This document shows positions 34,858 to 45,491 of a stretch of 64,000 nt of DNA, in pieces. The notes beneath the pieces were generated by a model that made no database searches, had not been told where the DNA came from, and saw only the letters and a program-made list of their open reading frames with translations. The stretch is from Spongilla lacustris. Lineage: Eukaryota > Porifera > Demospongiae > Spongillida > Spongillidae. The translations under genes and the position numbers were made by a program. The stretch covers positions 4,011,320-4,075,319 of the forward strand of contig OX442421.1 of assembly GCA_949361645.1 (NCBI GenBank), read 5' to 3'. Every line of letters starts with the position of its first letter. Position 1 is the first letter of the stretch.

Positions 34858-35118
34858 ATAATCGCTATCAATGCACATGTTTATTGTCCAAAGAGCTTCA
34901 GGGATATAACAGGCCTCTGGTTCTACACGGAATCGCTTGTACAAATAATCAGCAATTGTAAGTATGTAGCGATTTCCTTGTTTTGAAAGTGTATGAAATG
35001 GCCCCACAAAATCAATACCTAAGTGGTACCATGGAGAGACTACAGGCACAGGATGAAGTTCTGGCATGGCAATATTCGTCTTTGGATTGACCCTCTGACA
35101 TATATCACAAGTGTGAAC
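34858..35118 (-). CDS. Integrase exon 3 (zinc Cys pair and first catalytic Asp)
   Basis: Acceptor TTTAG ends at 35119; 87 codons in phase 0, beginning VHTCDICQR (the C-x2-C of the HHCC domain), then PWYHLGIDFVGPFH (first catalytic Asp) and NRYILTIADYLYKRF. Donor GTAATG at 34857. Confidence 0.8.
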
Positions 35119-35205
35119 CTAAATAATTTAGATGTCAAACAATTTTGTAGCATGAATATCATTTTAAAGAGAATGAACTATTATATGAAAAATAAATAAA
35201 CTTAC

Positions 35206-35358
35206 CAATTCTTGAACATCCTTTGTAACACCTGGCCATATAAATCGTTCTGTAATTCTTGCTAGGTTTCTTTTGGTCCCCATATGACCAGATGTACGAT
35301 CCTCATGACAAGCAATGACAATTCGTTTCTGCTCCTGTCTGTCTATGATGTATCTAAC
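35206..35358 (-). CDS. Integrase exon 2 (zinc His pair)
   Basis: Acceptor CTTTCAG ends at 35359; donor GTAAGT starts at 35205. 51 codons in phase 0: VRYIIDRQEQKRIVIACH, then SGHMGTKRN and RFIWPGVTKDVQEL. The two His complete the HHCC zinc site with exon 3. It should follow exon 1 (phase 0), but no exon 1 is found upstream on this strand; the matching exon is on the other strand at 37457-37684. Confidence 0.8.
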
Positions 35359-36340
35359 CTGAAAGATGCACATTAGTATTTCAATAGTATAGGACATGTA
35401 CATGTATATGTACCCCAATAAAAACTATATAGTCTAAGACTGATTTGTATATTATGATCGCCCTGTTTTCTGTACATATAAATCGCCAAGGCAAGATCTC
35501 CCTAACAATTATGAATTGAGTTAGAAGAGACTAAGGGTACTGCTTCATCGGCTTAAGCATGATCCAGATGTTCTCCCGGAGTGTGACACTACAGTCAAGA
35601 CACAGTTGCAACAGGACACTTCTACCACGAAACTTACGCGCATAAGCAATAACAGAACACATACACACAGTAAAACAAATACATTGCATATGATTGAAAA
35701 AGCATTCGAACGTACTTAGCGTATACAATATCGCCGTGTTATTATGATGATAACATATGTTTTCATCCGCATGGACCACTTTTACATTGCCGCATTTGTT
35801 GCATCAAGCAAGCTGAATGATCTCTCACAAAATGCACCCAAGAGTTGTACTTTCTCTGTATTTGAAGATAAATACTCATCAGTGGACCTTTTATTTTTTT
35901 TTACTTCCCCCCAAAACGGCCCAAATTTACCCACTTTACTCGCGGACGCGGTGTTAATATTAATAAGCAAAAAGTGTATTATTAATATACATACACTGTA
36001 GCACATTATGTCACCAAGTGGAGAATGAACCTCTTCTACATCTGTAAAGATGCAAGAAATCAGGTTTTCCTCAAAAGGACAGCCACTTCCTATTTCTTGC
36101 TTTTTGAAAACAAGAGCAAACATTATGTTCACTGTTGCAAATGAGCATTTCATTTTACAATGCAAATTCCCTTGACCCACAACCTGGTCATAACATCCGA
36201 GAGGTTGGCATTTTGAGTGTTTTTTCGAGACAGATGCTCTCTGTAGTTTCAAATGTTCTGGTTGTTATGCTCCAATGGTTCTTCACACAAGGAGCCTAGT
36301 CCTGTAGACTCATTTGCTGCTAAAAGTGCAGCTGAATGTG
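35359..36340. other. Intron or inverted flank; no gene recognised
   Basis: Contains a solo TTAA-element end at 35936-35956. No coding domain recognised. Confidence 0.4.
35936..35956. repeat. Solo end of the CACCGCGTCC TTAA family
   Basis: CGGACGCGGTG followed by TTAA matches the outer 11 bp of the element at 14030-17079. No partner end was found nearby, so it is a truncated copy or a related family. Confidence 0.5.
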
Positions 36341-36860
36341 CTAGCACTTGGTGTATTGATGGGAGTGAATCTGAAGTTTGGCCAATGGCTTACCAATGTT
36401 AAGGACCCTCGGATTGCAGATCTCGTCCACAGGTGGAATCAGCTTGTTGAGCAGGTCTTTGTCTTCCTTTCCAACAGCTAGCAGGATTGGTCTAGCAGCT
36501 TCAGGACTGCCTGGGACACCTTCCTTCCACACGATTTCACCAAAACCAGTGCTACTAGTGCTACATGTCAATTCATCAATCATAGCCACATCTGAGGAAA
36601 CTTTAGCCAACTATAGAGGACCCACATACATTCATATGATCATATTGACTCAACACTTCCCTGTTGGTGCCTTCCAGAACCATCAAGACAGGTCTTTTGC
36701 CTTCACACTGTAATGCAATTGAAGCAGCTTGATTAGCCTCTCAAAGTGAACCACAACAGATTTGGTAAGGGTTAAAATGACATCAGATAGTTGTGCAATA
36801 GTTGGCATAATTGCATTCTTCTGCTCCATTAGCTTGTAATGAGCAGGTACTCCACTCTTG
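36341..36860 (-). pseudogene. Unclassified transposase-like fragment
   Basis: Minus strand in two frames: GVPAHYKLMEQKNAIMPTIA (about 36850) and, after a break, SSDVAMIDELTCSTSSTGFG, then PEAARPILLAVGKEDKDLLN (36600-36440). I do not firmly recognise it. The spacing of KP/RP-x-LLA, ED and a following hydrophobic helix faintly recalls RAG1/Transib-type transposases, which is a weak inference. No zinc finger or catalytic triad can be assigned. Confidence 0.3.
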
Positions 36861-37206
36861 GTTTGAGATCACACCTCAGACTTGTGTAACTAGTACGACC
36901 AAGTTTTTATTCTGAGAGAATTAAGTTTGAGTTCTTTACCTACATTATTGGTGAACACTCGCATGCCAACTGCTGCCAAAGCTCTGTCGTATAATTCTCT
37001 CTGTGTAGGAGGTACCCAAGCAACTGTGATGTTGTGACGCTATTTTCGTCTGCTTCCTCTTGAAGAAGTGACATTAGTGCCTGGGTTCTTGTCTTCTTTG
37101 GTGTGGGCTAAGCTGATCCAATGGAGATAGCATCAATGTTTTCACCTCTTCACTCTGACCTTCAAGCACATGAGAGCAATCTGTACCACATTCACTTGAC
37201 CCTTCT

Positions 37207-37345
37207 CCTGATGTACTGTGGCGCCGTAAATGGTCCAGGCTATAACCGGTCCGGCCGGACCATCCATGTTGCTACAGACGGTCCCCCCCGGACCATCCAT
37301 GGTCACCACCCATGATCCCACTCTGCAACATATGGTCCCCCTTTT
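37207..37345. repeat. GGTCC-palindrome terminal repeat next to integrase exon 1
   Basis: Begins TGTGGCGCCGTAAATGGTCC and contains GGTCCGGCCGGACCATCC and GGTCCCCCCCGGACCATCC, ending ATGGTCCCCC. The TGTGG start fits the TGTNR terminus I recall for Ginger elements. Same orientation on the plus strand as 32683-32850, as expected if this end has been inverted. Confidence 0.55.
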
Positions 37346-37456
37346 GTATTCACCAATATTTCAACAACCTCAACCTTTATGAACCCGCCATAAAACATAA
37401 AGCTCTGTAGATTCAGAAAATGTTAATTAATACTTAATTAGTTAAGAAACATATGC

Positions 37457-37684
37457 GTGCCATGTGTCGATTTCTCAATTGGAGTGGAGTATAGCAGCAA
37501 GAACGAAGAGGATTGTAACGAATTCAATGACGTACAACTCGTCACGGATGCACTTCGTTATGCTCAAGGAAAGGGGTACCACTCCGATTGTTCAAAAAAT
37601 TCCAAGCGCAGTATCAGAAGGAAAGCAAAGAGATTTGTTGTTAACAATAGAGATGTGCACTACAGAAAGAAAAATGGGACTTTG
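37457..37684 (+). CDS. Orphan exon 1 of the Ginger-like integrase (opposite strand)
   Basis: The plus frame gives DVQLVTDALRYAQGKGYHSD, NSKRSIRRKAKRFVVNNRDV and HYRKKNGTL, ending at donor GTAAGTC (37685) in phase 0. This is the region that precedes the H2C2 domain in gypsy/Ginger integrases (basic KRSIRRKAK..F then ..YYR). It joins exon 2 (35358) exactly in phase. The start at 37457 is the first ATG after the terminal repeat. Confidence 0.7.
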
Positions 37685-37919
37685 GTAAGTCATCCATGGA
37701 AGTTGAACTTTGTATATCCCTTGCTGGAACTTGATGGTGTTATGACAATCATCATTAAGGGATTGATCTGTATCTGGAATTCCAAAATGACTCTAGTTCG
37801 TAGAAGGTTTTCATTGAATGTAGTAGTTCATGTGAAGTGCATGTTGGAACAAGTCAGCTTGATCCAGAGTGGCAATACGTCCAGAAAGAACCTTCCGTAG
37901 TTCCAGTAACAGATAATCT

Positions 37920-38620
37920 AAACCAATGGGAATGTGAACTTGAAGTTGCTGAACATCTCCAGGACCATCAGCAAATTCCAATCACTACAACACAGAATAG
38001 TATTAGCATCTGACTCTGCCCATTCTGAATGTTCTTCAACTTCAGGGCAATGATCATGATGCTCATGTGTTGTTGTCCAGCAGTATTTATTTGGAGTCGA
38101 CCCTTTTTGTATTCTGTGATATATGATCTTTGACTGCCCGTATGTGTGTCCAGCATGATTCTGACTCTAAGTGTTCTTGAAGGACGATCCAGATTAAAAA
38201 TAGTAGCTTGAGCAGTCTTGACCCTGACTTGCTTGAACAGATAGCAGCATGATGTCTTAAGACATCTGATTCTGCTACCACAATTCTGTGAGATGTGGCC
38301 CCTTTCCCATACAAAAAGAAGTGACTCGTGATGTGACTCAAACCCATTGATCGCTTATATGTTGTTGCTGACAGAAGCAACAATGAGCTGTGGGTGTATC
38401 AACAAACAGTGCAGCACCAGTTGGCAGTTTCTTGTTTTGTTGTGACCTATGCATAAGCTGTGCGTGAAATGTTCGTTCCTGGGCTTGGACGTCTTCTTCA
38501 ATCATTGTCAGTAGCTTTGAAAATCCCAAGATCACTTTCTCCAAACTTTCAACTTTAATTCCGATGGAAGCTTGTTTATCAGTACAGGTAATAGTAGAGA
38601 CCATAAGAATCTGCATTCAT
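37920..38620 (-). pseudogene. BEL/Pao gag-protease relic
   Basis: Minus-strand KLPTGAALF and CCFCQQQHISDQ (gag zinc knuckle region, about 38420-38360), then broken pieces and DTHTGSQRSYITEY (about 38150-38115), equivalent to the DSGSQ.SYI aspartic-protease block of BEL/Pao, with DSG altered. Heavily decayed. Confidence 0.55.
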
Positions 38621-39040
38621 GCCTAGAGACTTGCGACTACATGCATTAGATTCAGTCACATCATACAAGTGCCTCCCGAGTCCCTTTATGTGATGCTGAG
38701 AAACCACCCTTTCTACAGTGGAGATCATGGTAGTTGGAGGGATAAAATGGACATTTTTTTTGGTTTCTTTGAATTTAAAGCAATAACCACATAATCTAAC
38801 TACACAGATGCATGGGCTATACAATTGTCATCAAGTAGTACAAAAAATATGGTGTATCATGTGGCTGTCACATTCTATAGCTTTCGTTTTCAGTGACCCA
38901 AGTCTTGTCAATTGAGTTTTGATATATATCTTCACTCAGGTATAACATAGCAGGATGATTGTTGGATTTAGCTTAAGCATCAAACTTGGCTGAGCTAGAT
39001 TCTGAATCCGGGAAACCATCGTGTGATTGATAGCTTTTAA

Positions 39041-39893
39041 CCATAGATCGACCGTGATGTGTTAACTTGGGTGTTGTACGTAGTTAACACTTAGCCCTGT
39101 TTACCCAGGTTAACAGTGCTAAGTATGGAAGAGAATGAACTCATTATGAAGTATGCAATTGCAACGGCAACTTCATTTGCAACCTCGTTCACAGAATTGC
39201 TGCCAGCCTCATTCACACGCAGCAGATGCGATTCCAATACTAGTAGTATGTACCAAAACCTCCTCCAGCGAACGTGACGAAAACTCTTTACTTTTGTTGA
39301 AAACAGGGCCCATTTTCGCGAATGACCTCTGCAGTTATATTTCCACTTACACGCTTTGTCTTCGAATTTATCCCATAACGTGCAGAAGCGGTAGTCGGGT
39401 GGCCCCTACTACCGCGTTTGGTCGGGTACGACCAAGCGCGGTATAGGTAGTAGGGCTCACCCGACTATACAGAAGCGACGTGCATCCCTAGCTACGACTT
39501 TGTGTGCCAATACAGTGATGGATTCGCCACTTTTCACTTTAGGCGCCATTGTCCTTTCGATCAGCAATATGGGTGTACATCAACCGCAAGTGGTTTTATC
39601 ATTCGTATATTCTACCAGTTTTTGTCAGTAAAACAAGGAAGTTAGTTTAAGTTAATATTTGTTTTTGTGCATCCATCGAAACCATGAACGCTTACACTAT
39701 TTCCATCCATGAGGAAAATTTGGCTTTAACGGACCTCAAATAAATACTTTGCACTTAATCTATGATGTATACTGAGCACAGAAACCATTTTTTCACGCTG
39801 CTGTTCGTTATGGTTGCTATGGTACAGTGTAAAGCAGTTTTCATAAAATTGTTAACAATTTGTTAACCATAGTTAACAGCGGTCGATCTATGG
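39041..39893. mobile_element. TTAA-flanked MITE (853 bp), CATAGAT family, nested
   Basis: TTAA at 39037-39040 and 39894-39897. Inverted ends CCATAGATCGACCG. GTTAAC palindromes lie inside both ends. The same family as 31562-32220, with similar ends and GTTAA-rich subterminal DNA. Confidence 0.8.
39391..39469. mobile_element. 79-bp hairpin mini-element nested at third level
   Basis: CAGAAGCG flanks it on both sides (39383-39390 and 39470-39477). The body is an inverted repeat: TAGTCGGGTGGCCCCTACTA against TAGTAGGGCTCACCCGACTA. An 8-bp duplication suggests hAT-type mobilisation, by inference. Confidence 0.65.
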
Positions 39894-41129
39894 TTAAGGA
39901 CTAAAAATGTTATGCATTTTTTTTTCAAAGTGGTCGATTCATTCTAAATGAAGCCTTTAGTTGTTTCGAGGGATGTTAATGCATCATTTGGGCCTCTTCT
40001 ACAATGTACCAGCTTGTTTTTCCATTAGAATTCAGGTTGCTAAACTTCTGGGTTTAAAAACAGCACCATTTTGGGGCGAATTTCATTAAAGTGCTACCTT
40101 TATAAAGTTATCCTCAGTTATGGCTGAGAAAGTGGACAACTCAAACCGAGAATGCTTCTTGTCAGAACCAAGCATCCTGTGAATGATGGCGGAAAGCAAG
40201 CAAAAGGGTAGAGCATACTTGGGCATTGCTGCAGGAGAGAGAAGTTCGAAGGGTAATCTACCCCTATGACCATTTGCAGCTTGAGTCATATACCACCAGA
40301 CTGCCTACTTTAACTGATTATAACTGCACCTTACTAATCTTCACTCCCAACAACTAAATGCTTCATTTAGCATGAATTGAGCACTTAGAAAAGAAAAAAA
40401 AGCATAACACTTTCAGTTAAAATCTAAGTATTGCTCAATAATAACCAAATGATGTCCCGGGTTGAGAATCTAGCTTGGCCAAATTATTTAAAGGTTGGTG
40501 CTTAAGCTACTTCCAATAATCATCCTGATCCATTATCCCTGAGTGAAGGTATATATCAAAATGCAGTTGATAAGACTGGGGTTACTGAAAACGAAAGTTG
40601 TAGAATGTGACAGTCACATGATGCACCATTGTTTCCACTATTCTATGAAAATTGTCTAGCCCATGCATAGACTGTGCAGTTAGATTTTTAATATCACCAT
40701 GTGGCTATATTCTTGTAAACATAAAGTTAATTTTAAATTTTTCCGTCCAGCCATCACAATCTCCACTGTATGGCTAAAAGCTGCTCTATATGTTTATTAA
40801 TAATTAGCTGTTTTGTTGCCAAACCATCGTTGCAAAATCTCTATGGCTTTGTCAATACATTTAATTGTCATCTGTAAGGGTCAGCCTATAAAAAGCAGCC
40901 TCTAAAGCGCCATCACTAACCATGGACCATAAGTAGTTAAACTTGGCTACCTTGGAATTTCTTATGTATCACGCAGTCTGGGTTCATTCTGTTAGCTTAC
41001 GCTTTTAGTAATCTCGCCTTGCTATCACGAGTTGAAGCAGGCGCAGTCCCAGCTGTAGCCATAGTTGATAGGGTACTTGCGGTAGATGTGCTTCACTCGA
41101 TAAGAATTTTTGAACAGGTCAGCATGGAG

Positions 41130-41292
41130 TAAAAGAGAATCGCTCGCATTTTAATTGCTATGAATCTACTCCAACAGTTGCACGCGGCAGTTGTCAAGCA
41201 CTTCTTCAAAACAACAAGAATTATATAATACATCACGTGCGGTTACGTAGTTACGTAATCGTTTCAATACATTTGTGTGTGTATTTTTAATA
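41130..41292 (-). repeat. 3' LTR of the BEL/Pao element
   Basis: About 163 bp matching 43954-44117; preceded on the minus strand by the purine tract AATGGGGGAAGAG (41293-41305). Confidence 0.85.
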
Positions 41293-41305
41293 CTCTTCCC
41301 CCATT
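41293..41305 (-). promoter_or_regulatory. Polypurine tract of the BEL/Pao element
   Basis: AATGGGGGAAGAG on the minus strand, directly abutting the 3' LTR; primes plus-strand DNA synthesis in LTR elements. Confidence 0.7.
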
Positions 41306-41432
41306 GACTATAAGTCAACTGTGAGAGTCATTAGATCATGAATCTAACTCCTTGATACACCTTGATATAGCTTGTTGTGCTCTTTTAAATGTATCTCGTT
41401 TTGGACGTTGCTGTTGTACATGTGTCTTCAGT

Positions 41433-41675
41433 TCACCCCACCATGCAGTACTTTCTCATGGCAACTCTTCCAATTAATGCTGTTATATGGTGGTTTACAT
41501 CCAGGAGTATCGGGTACTTGGCAAATTCCGCTATATCTGCTTCACTCAACTGTCCCTTGCACCTCCACAAGCCTTCATTTTCAAGAAGCATACCAAACTG
41601 TTGCTTCCACTGGCTGAACTTGTGTACTTCAAGTAGGGACTCTTGCAAGATTTTTATCCAGTAGATTTCAGCCAC
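41433..41675 (-). pseudogene. BEL/Pao integrase N-terminal remnant
   Basis: Minus frame FSQWKQQFGMLLENEGLWRC and KGQLSEADIAEFAKYPILLD, the linker and zinc-binding region preceding BEL/Pao integrase. The core with DDE is gone. Confidence 0.7.
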
Positions 41676-41694
41676 AACTTCAACAGTACATTTA

Positions 41695-42387
41695 TCAATT
41701 TGCTCTCTGATAACTGCATAATATGAAGATGTCTGGACTGTGTTTCAGTAAGCCTCGTAATCTGTTCTGACTCAGCTCATAGTTATCAGCTAAGGTAGAA
41801 TGTGATTCTTTCCATGGCAGCTTCACTTTGTATCTGTTGTTACAGAAGGCCAAACCGTCAACAAACTTTTTGTTGAGTGAAGGTTCACTGCTGTTGATCT
41901 CCAAGGACTCCAAATCCCAAAACTTGTTTAGTCTCATATCTAGTTTTGCCTCAGTCTCAGTTGTATCAGGGGATGCATCCAGTCGCAGAACATGTGAGGA
42001 AACAAGATTTGCAACAGATGGTTCACTTGAGAACCCATGTACAGGTCCCGACAGGACCCATCCAAATTTTGTTTCAATCGCCGTTGGTTCACACACCCCT
42101 CTCATGACATTCCCAGTTACCACCTCCCAGTAGTGATCAGATTCAATGAGGATATTCACATCAAGATTTTCACCACTGAAATGTGGATCTGCCAGATCCA
42201 ATCCAGAGATGCGTGGGAATCGTTCGGCCACACACATGATTGGTTGCCCGGACAAAGGTTCGCAAATGAGAGGCACTGCAAGAAATGCCAACTCCAAATT
42301 TTCTCCAGTTTTGGTCTTCATAGCGAGCCTCACATCGTCGCAATTTTGTCTTTTTTCTTCAACTGAACCAAAAGTTTTTATCAGCAT
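41695..42387 (-). CDS. BEL/Pao protease and protease-RT linker
   Basis: 230 codons: VPLICEPLSGQ, LADPHFSGENLDVNILIESD (the IGSD/LIGAD-like block after the protease), ATAIETKFGWVLSGPV-like sequence (EPTAIETKFGWVLSGPV), and LDMRLNKFWDLESLEINSSE. The last block normally sits just before RT, but here the frame ends and integrase sequence follows, so RT was deleted. Confidence 0.75.
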   Translation of the reverse strand: MLIKTFGSVEEKRQNCDDVRLAMKTKTGENLELAFLAVPLICEPLSGQPIMCVAERFPRISGLDLADPHFSGENLDVNILIESDHYWEVVTGNVMRGVCEPTAIETKFGWVLSGPVHGFSSEPSVANLVSSHVLRLDASPDTTETEAKLDMRLNKFWDLESLEINSSEPSLNKKFVDGLAFCNNRYKVKLPWKESHSTLADNYELSQNRLRGLLKHSPDIFILCSYQRAN

Positions 42388-42623
42388 TGTTTTCTACTTG
42401 CTAAGTAGGGAGTGAAAGCGCTGTCTTCAGTCGGTTTGTAATGTAAGATCTCTGACTGCCAGAATCAAGAATCATCCTGGCTTGTATGACTGGGGATGAA
42501 CTGTCATGCCGAAGAACACCAGTTGTCGCTGTTTGAAGTAATACTGGAGTTTTTGTGTCCACATACAATGTCACAACAGAAGGCTTACTTCCTTTAAGTA
42601 CACTCTGATGATTTACACTTTCA

Positions 42624-43933
42624 TCAGATGCACTTGGGATGTCTTCCTGAGCAACTATAGCACTTTGTGGTGGATTTGCAGTCCCTGCTCATGTGGTGTT
42701 TCCTTAGGCACAGAAAACATCTGCCAGTCTTAGTCAATACTTGCTTCCTGGCATCAGAACCAACCACTGTCTTGCATGAGACTGATGAGTGTGACTGTCC
42801 ACAGTAAGAACAGCATACAGAAGAAGAATCACCACTAAACAAGGCTGCAGCAGTAGGAAGGTCTTTTGTGACATGATTCCTGGCAGTAGTGACAAATGTC
42901 GCCCCAGCTCTCTCCCTTGCATCAATTTCTTTCTCAATCACTGCCATCACTTCTTCAAAATTCCACTCACCATCAGATATCGTTCTGCTTACAATGAGCC
43001 AAAGCTCCTGTGGTAACTTGCTCATTAACACAGAAGACAGCACGCTTCCATATGACTCGGAAGGAATACCCAATGATTTCAGGCTGCTAATGTGGGATTC
43101 AATCTGGTCACGAAGATATCGAAGACTTTTGAAGTTGGAATGAGATGTTACAGCTTCCAGGTTCAATAAAGCATCCATATATGTGCCGATAATTGCCATA
43201 CCCCTTCTTCAACACAGCTACAGCTTCCTCGTCAGACCAGATATCAATTCAGCTGCAGATTGCTCCAACAGCGAATTCAGGTAGTTGAACTTGTCAATGT
43301 TTGTCAATTCAGGATTCAAATGAATAGTTGACTCGAAAGAGTCCCAAAATGTAGTCCAAGCAGTAAGATTACCATTGAACTTCTTGATGGAAAGTTTTGG
43401 CAGCCGTACTTTTGTTCTGTAATAACTGCTGGACTCTGGCTGCTTTCTCAAAGATTCCATGGACAGACTAGGCCTACGCAGACCTGAAGGGTTACTAGGA
43501 GATTCGGAAAGAACATCATCTCGAGGCGCAGGAGACTGCACACGGGATTGAATGATCTTCGCTCTTGGTGAAATATTTGAACGGACTGAACGATCATCCG
43601 TCAAATCTGCAGAAATACTGCATTTTGACAAAGCAGCATCAATTATATTACCTCCAAGCGAATCCTTTTGGCGAATGTGTCCGCTTGAAGTATGTCGTTG
43701 TCTAATTCGTCCTCCGTCAGAACCAAACTCAACTCAACAATTTCTTCGTCAAGTGCACGAAGGACGTCTAGCTTCTCAAGAAGCGTCACTTTCAATTGCT
43801 GCAATTTCGCCAAATTCCTCTTCAACGACTGGAATTCGTCATTTGCCTGCGCCAAAAGTCGAGTAGTCGACGAACGGTGCCCTGAACGGACCCGTTTCTT
43901 ATGAGAAAAAGTCACTTGATCAGTCATAGTCAA
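42624..43933 (-). pseudogene. BEL/Pao gag
   Basis: Three minus ORFs. 43933-43643 starts just inside the PBS and has a coiled-coil-like Leu-rich N terminus (LKRNLAKLQQLKVTLLEKLD). 43631-43218 carries LPKLSIKKFNGNLTAWTTFW, a conserved BEL/Pao gag block. 43199-42624 continues after a stop and ends in paired zinc knuckles (CCSYCGQSHSSVSC, CFLCLRKHHMSRDC, CYSCSGRHPKC). One frameshift (about 43640) and one stop (about 43216). Confidence 0.8.
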
Positions 43934-43935
43934 TT

Positions 43936-43953
43936 CCCTAGCTCAAAGGACCA
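43936..43953 (-). promoter_or_regulatory. Primer-binding site of the BEL/Pao element
   Basis: TGGTCCTTTGAGCTAGGG immediately downstream of the 5' LTR on the minus strand; TGG complements a tRNA CCA end. The tRNA was not identified. Confidence 0.65.
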
Positions 43954-44117
43954 TAAAAGAGAATCGTTTGCGTTTTAATTGACTATGAATCTACTCCAAC
44001 AGTTGCGTGCGGCGGTTGTCAAGCACTTCTTCAAAACAACAACAGTTATATAATACACCACGTGCGGTTACGTAGTTACGTAATCGTTCCAATACATTTG
44101 TGTGTGTATTTCTAACA
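43954..44117 (-). repeat. 5' LTR of the BEL/Pao element
   Basis: About 164 bp, beginning TGTTAGAAATACACAC on the minus strand; partner of 41130-41292. Confidence 0.85.
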
Positions 44118-45487
44118 GAGAGATCTCACCCTCCAGTTCCTTTCATCAACAAGTGATCTTGACATCCAATACCTTGATGTCATCCAACCTCATGTTAGTG
44201 CTCATTTCGAGTTGACTCAGCCTAATGTGATCAACATCTCCACCTTCATTATCAGTCTGGTGGCCGAAGCCTTGTGGTCGCCTCCCACCCATTTCTTTCA
44301 TATTGGTTCCTCACACTAGTCTTCTCTTGGACAATCTGTAACGTGTTCTCACTCCAAAGTCTAAAATTACCTTCACAACCTGCAATAGTGCTAAACTTCC
44401 ACTTGAATGTTCCTCTAACAAATACAGCTTCAAAGTAACTTCCCGGCTCGAAGGACTGTGTAAGTACATTCACAGGTTAGTCATTCTAATTCTGTGATGG
44501 ATTACTTCAGATAGACCACACAGATCTTCTTTTCTATGAATAAATCACTCATTACATTATTGGTGATGTATGAATAATTGCCTAACACTAGTAACTGGGA
44601 GTGGGATTATCCAGTTTGGGCATGAGTCAAAAGCATTACTTCCTTTGGAAGATTGCCAAACTGGTCCTAGTTCTCATTATAACGCACAGGAAGAATGATT
44701 TTCTCCATGGTCAGAAACACAAGACCTCATTTAGGCCTATTTTGGATCCAAACTATACTTTATCAAGCATTTTAACAATGAAATTAGTTTGCAAAGAATC
44801 ACATCTCTATGTACCATGCAACGTTGTTAAAAATTCGAAACACACTTGCAGGCATAACTTACTCTAAATAAGTGGTTCACTCCCTATTTCAACAGTTTGT
44901 AATGACTTGGTTTGTTTGAGCAGACCAGTAGCACATGAGATGCCAAAATGGGCTCTGTCAGCTGGCCCTGTTTTAACCGTAGAGGGGGGGAATTAATGGA
45001 TGTATCAAATTATGTCCCCAATACTTTCTATATATTATGTTGCACAATAAGTTGTGAAAAATGAAGGGTCAAATTAAAACTAATCTTATATTGTGCCTCA
45101 TATGTGATTTTAATTTGTTATGCTCACAGAATAAGCGTATATGTGGTGCATTATCTATTTTGGACATCCATATGTAGTATATTCCTCAATAAGTAATGTA
45201 TCGTTATTGCCTTGTAGTACTGCAACTGCAAAATTGCTAAAAATGGAGGAAACAAAAAACATGGAAGAAGGTTCAAGGTTTTTAGTAGAAATGGTATGCT
45301 AGAAAAGTCTGTTGTTAATTGTGTAACCAGCATGGCAGTATTAGTGTACTCGTGTGTCACTGCCATTAATTTACTGTACACACATAGCAGTCTATAAACT
45401 CATTTGCTGGATGTTATGGCTGTGTCACCACCATTATTCCTTTTTGCTAAATTATAATTGGGCAGTTGTAAAGAATTATTCTTTAGT
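44118..45487. other. No gene recognised
   Basis: Short unassigned ORFs (for example minus 44252-44473) show no known domain. A segment at 44595-44625 resembles 24350-24390. Confidence 0.35.
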
Positions 45488-45491
45488 GGAT

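Larger units (their letters stand above)
32683..37684 (-). mobile_element. Ginger-like DNA transposon split by inversion (composite)
   Basis: Minus-strand parts: terminal repeat (32683-32850), OTU domain, Asp/Gly linker, GPY/F module and integrase exons 5 to 2 (34285-35358). Exon 1 and the other terminal repeat are on the plus strand at 37457-37684 and 37207-37345. The intervening 35359-37206 is partly intron 1 and partly foreign DNA. Ginger elements are DNA transposons with a gypsy-type integrase; assignment here is by the integrase, introns and TIRs, not by a database match. Confidence 0.5.
38716..40768. mobile_element. Palindromic TA-flanked transposon, copy 2, with nested insertions
   Basis: TA at 38714-38715 and 40769-40770; ends CAGTGGAGATC and ATCTCCACTG. 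The left arm (38716-39030) and right arm (about 40440-40768) match the arms of copy 1 at 2315-3236 throughout. The left arm is interrupted by the element at 39041-39893. The centre (39900-40440) is longer than in copy 1 and carries an extra ~300 bp. Confidence 0.75.
41130..44117 (-). mobile_element. BEL/Pao LTR retrotransposon, internally deleted
   Basis: LTRs 41130-41292 and 43954-44117 are about 90% alike. On the minus strand the order is 5' LTR, PBS, gag, protease, integrase N-terminus, PPT, 3' LTR. RT and RNase H are missing between 41695 and 41675, as is the integrase core. A clean target duplication was not identified. Confidence 0.85.
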
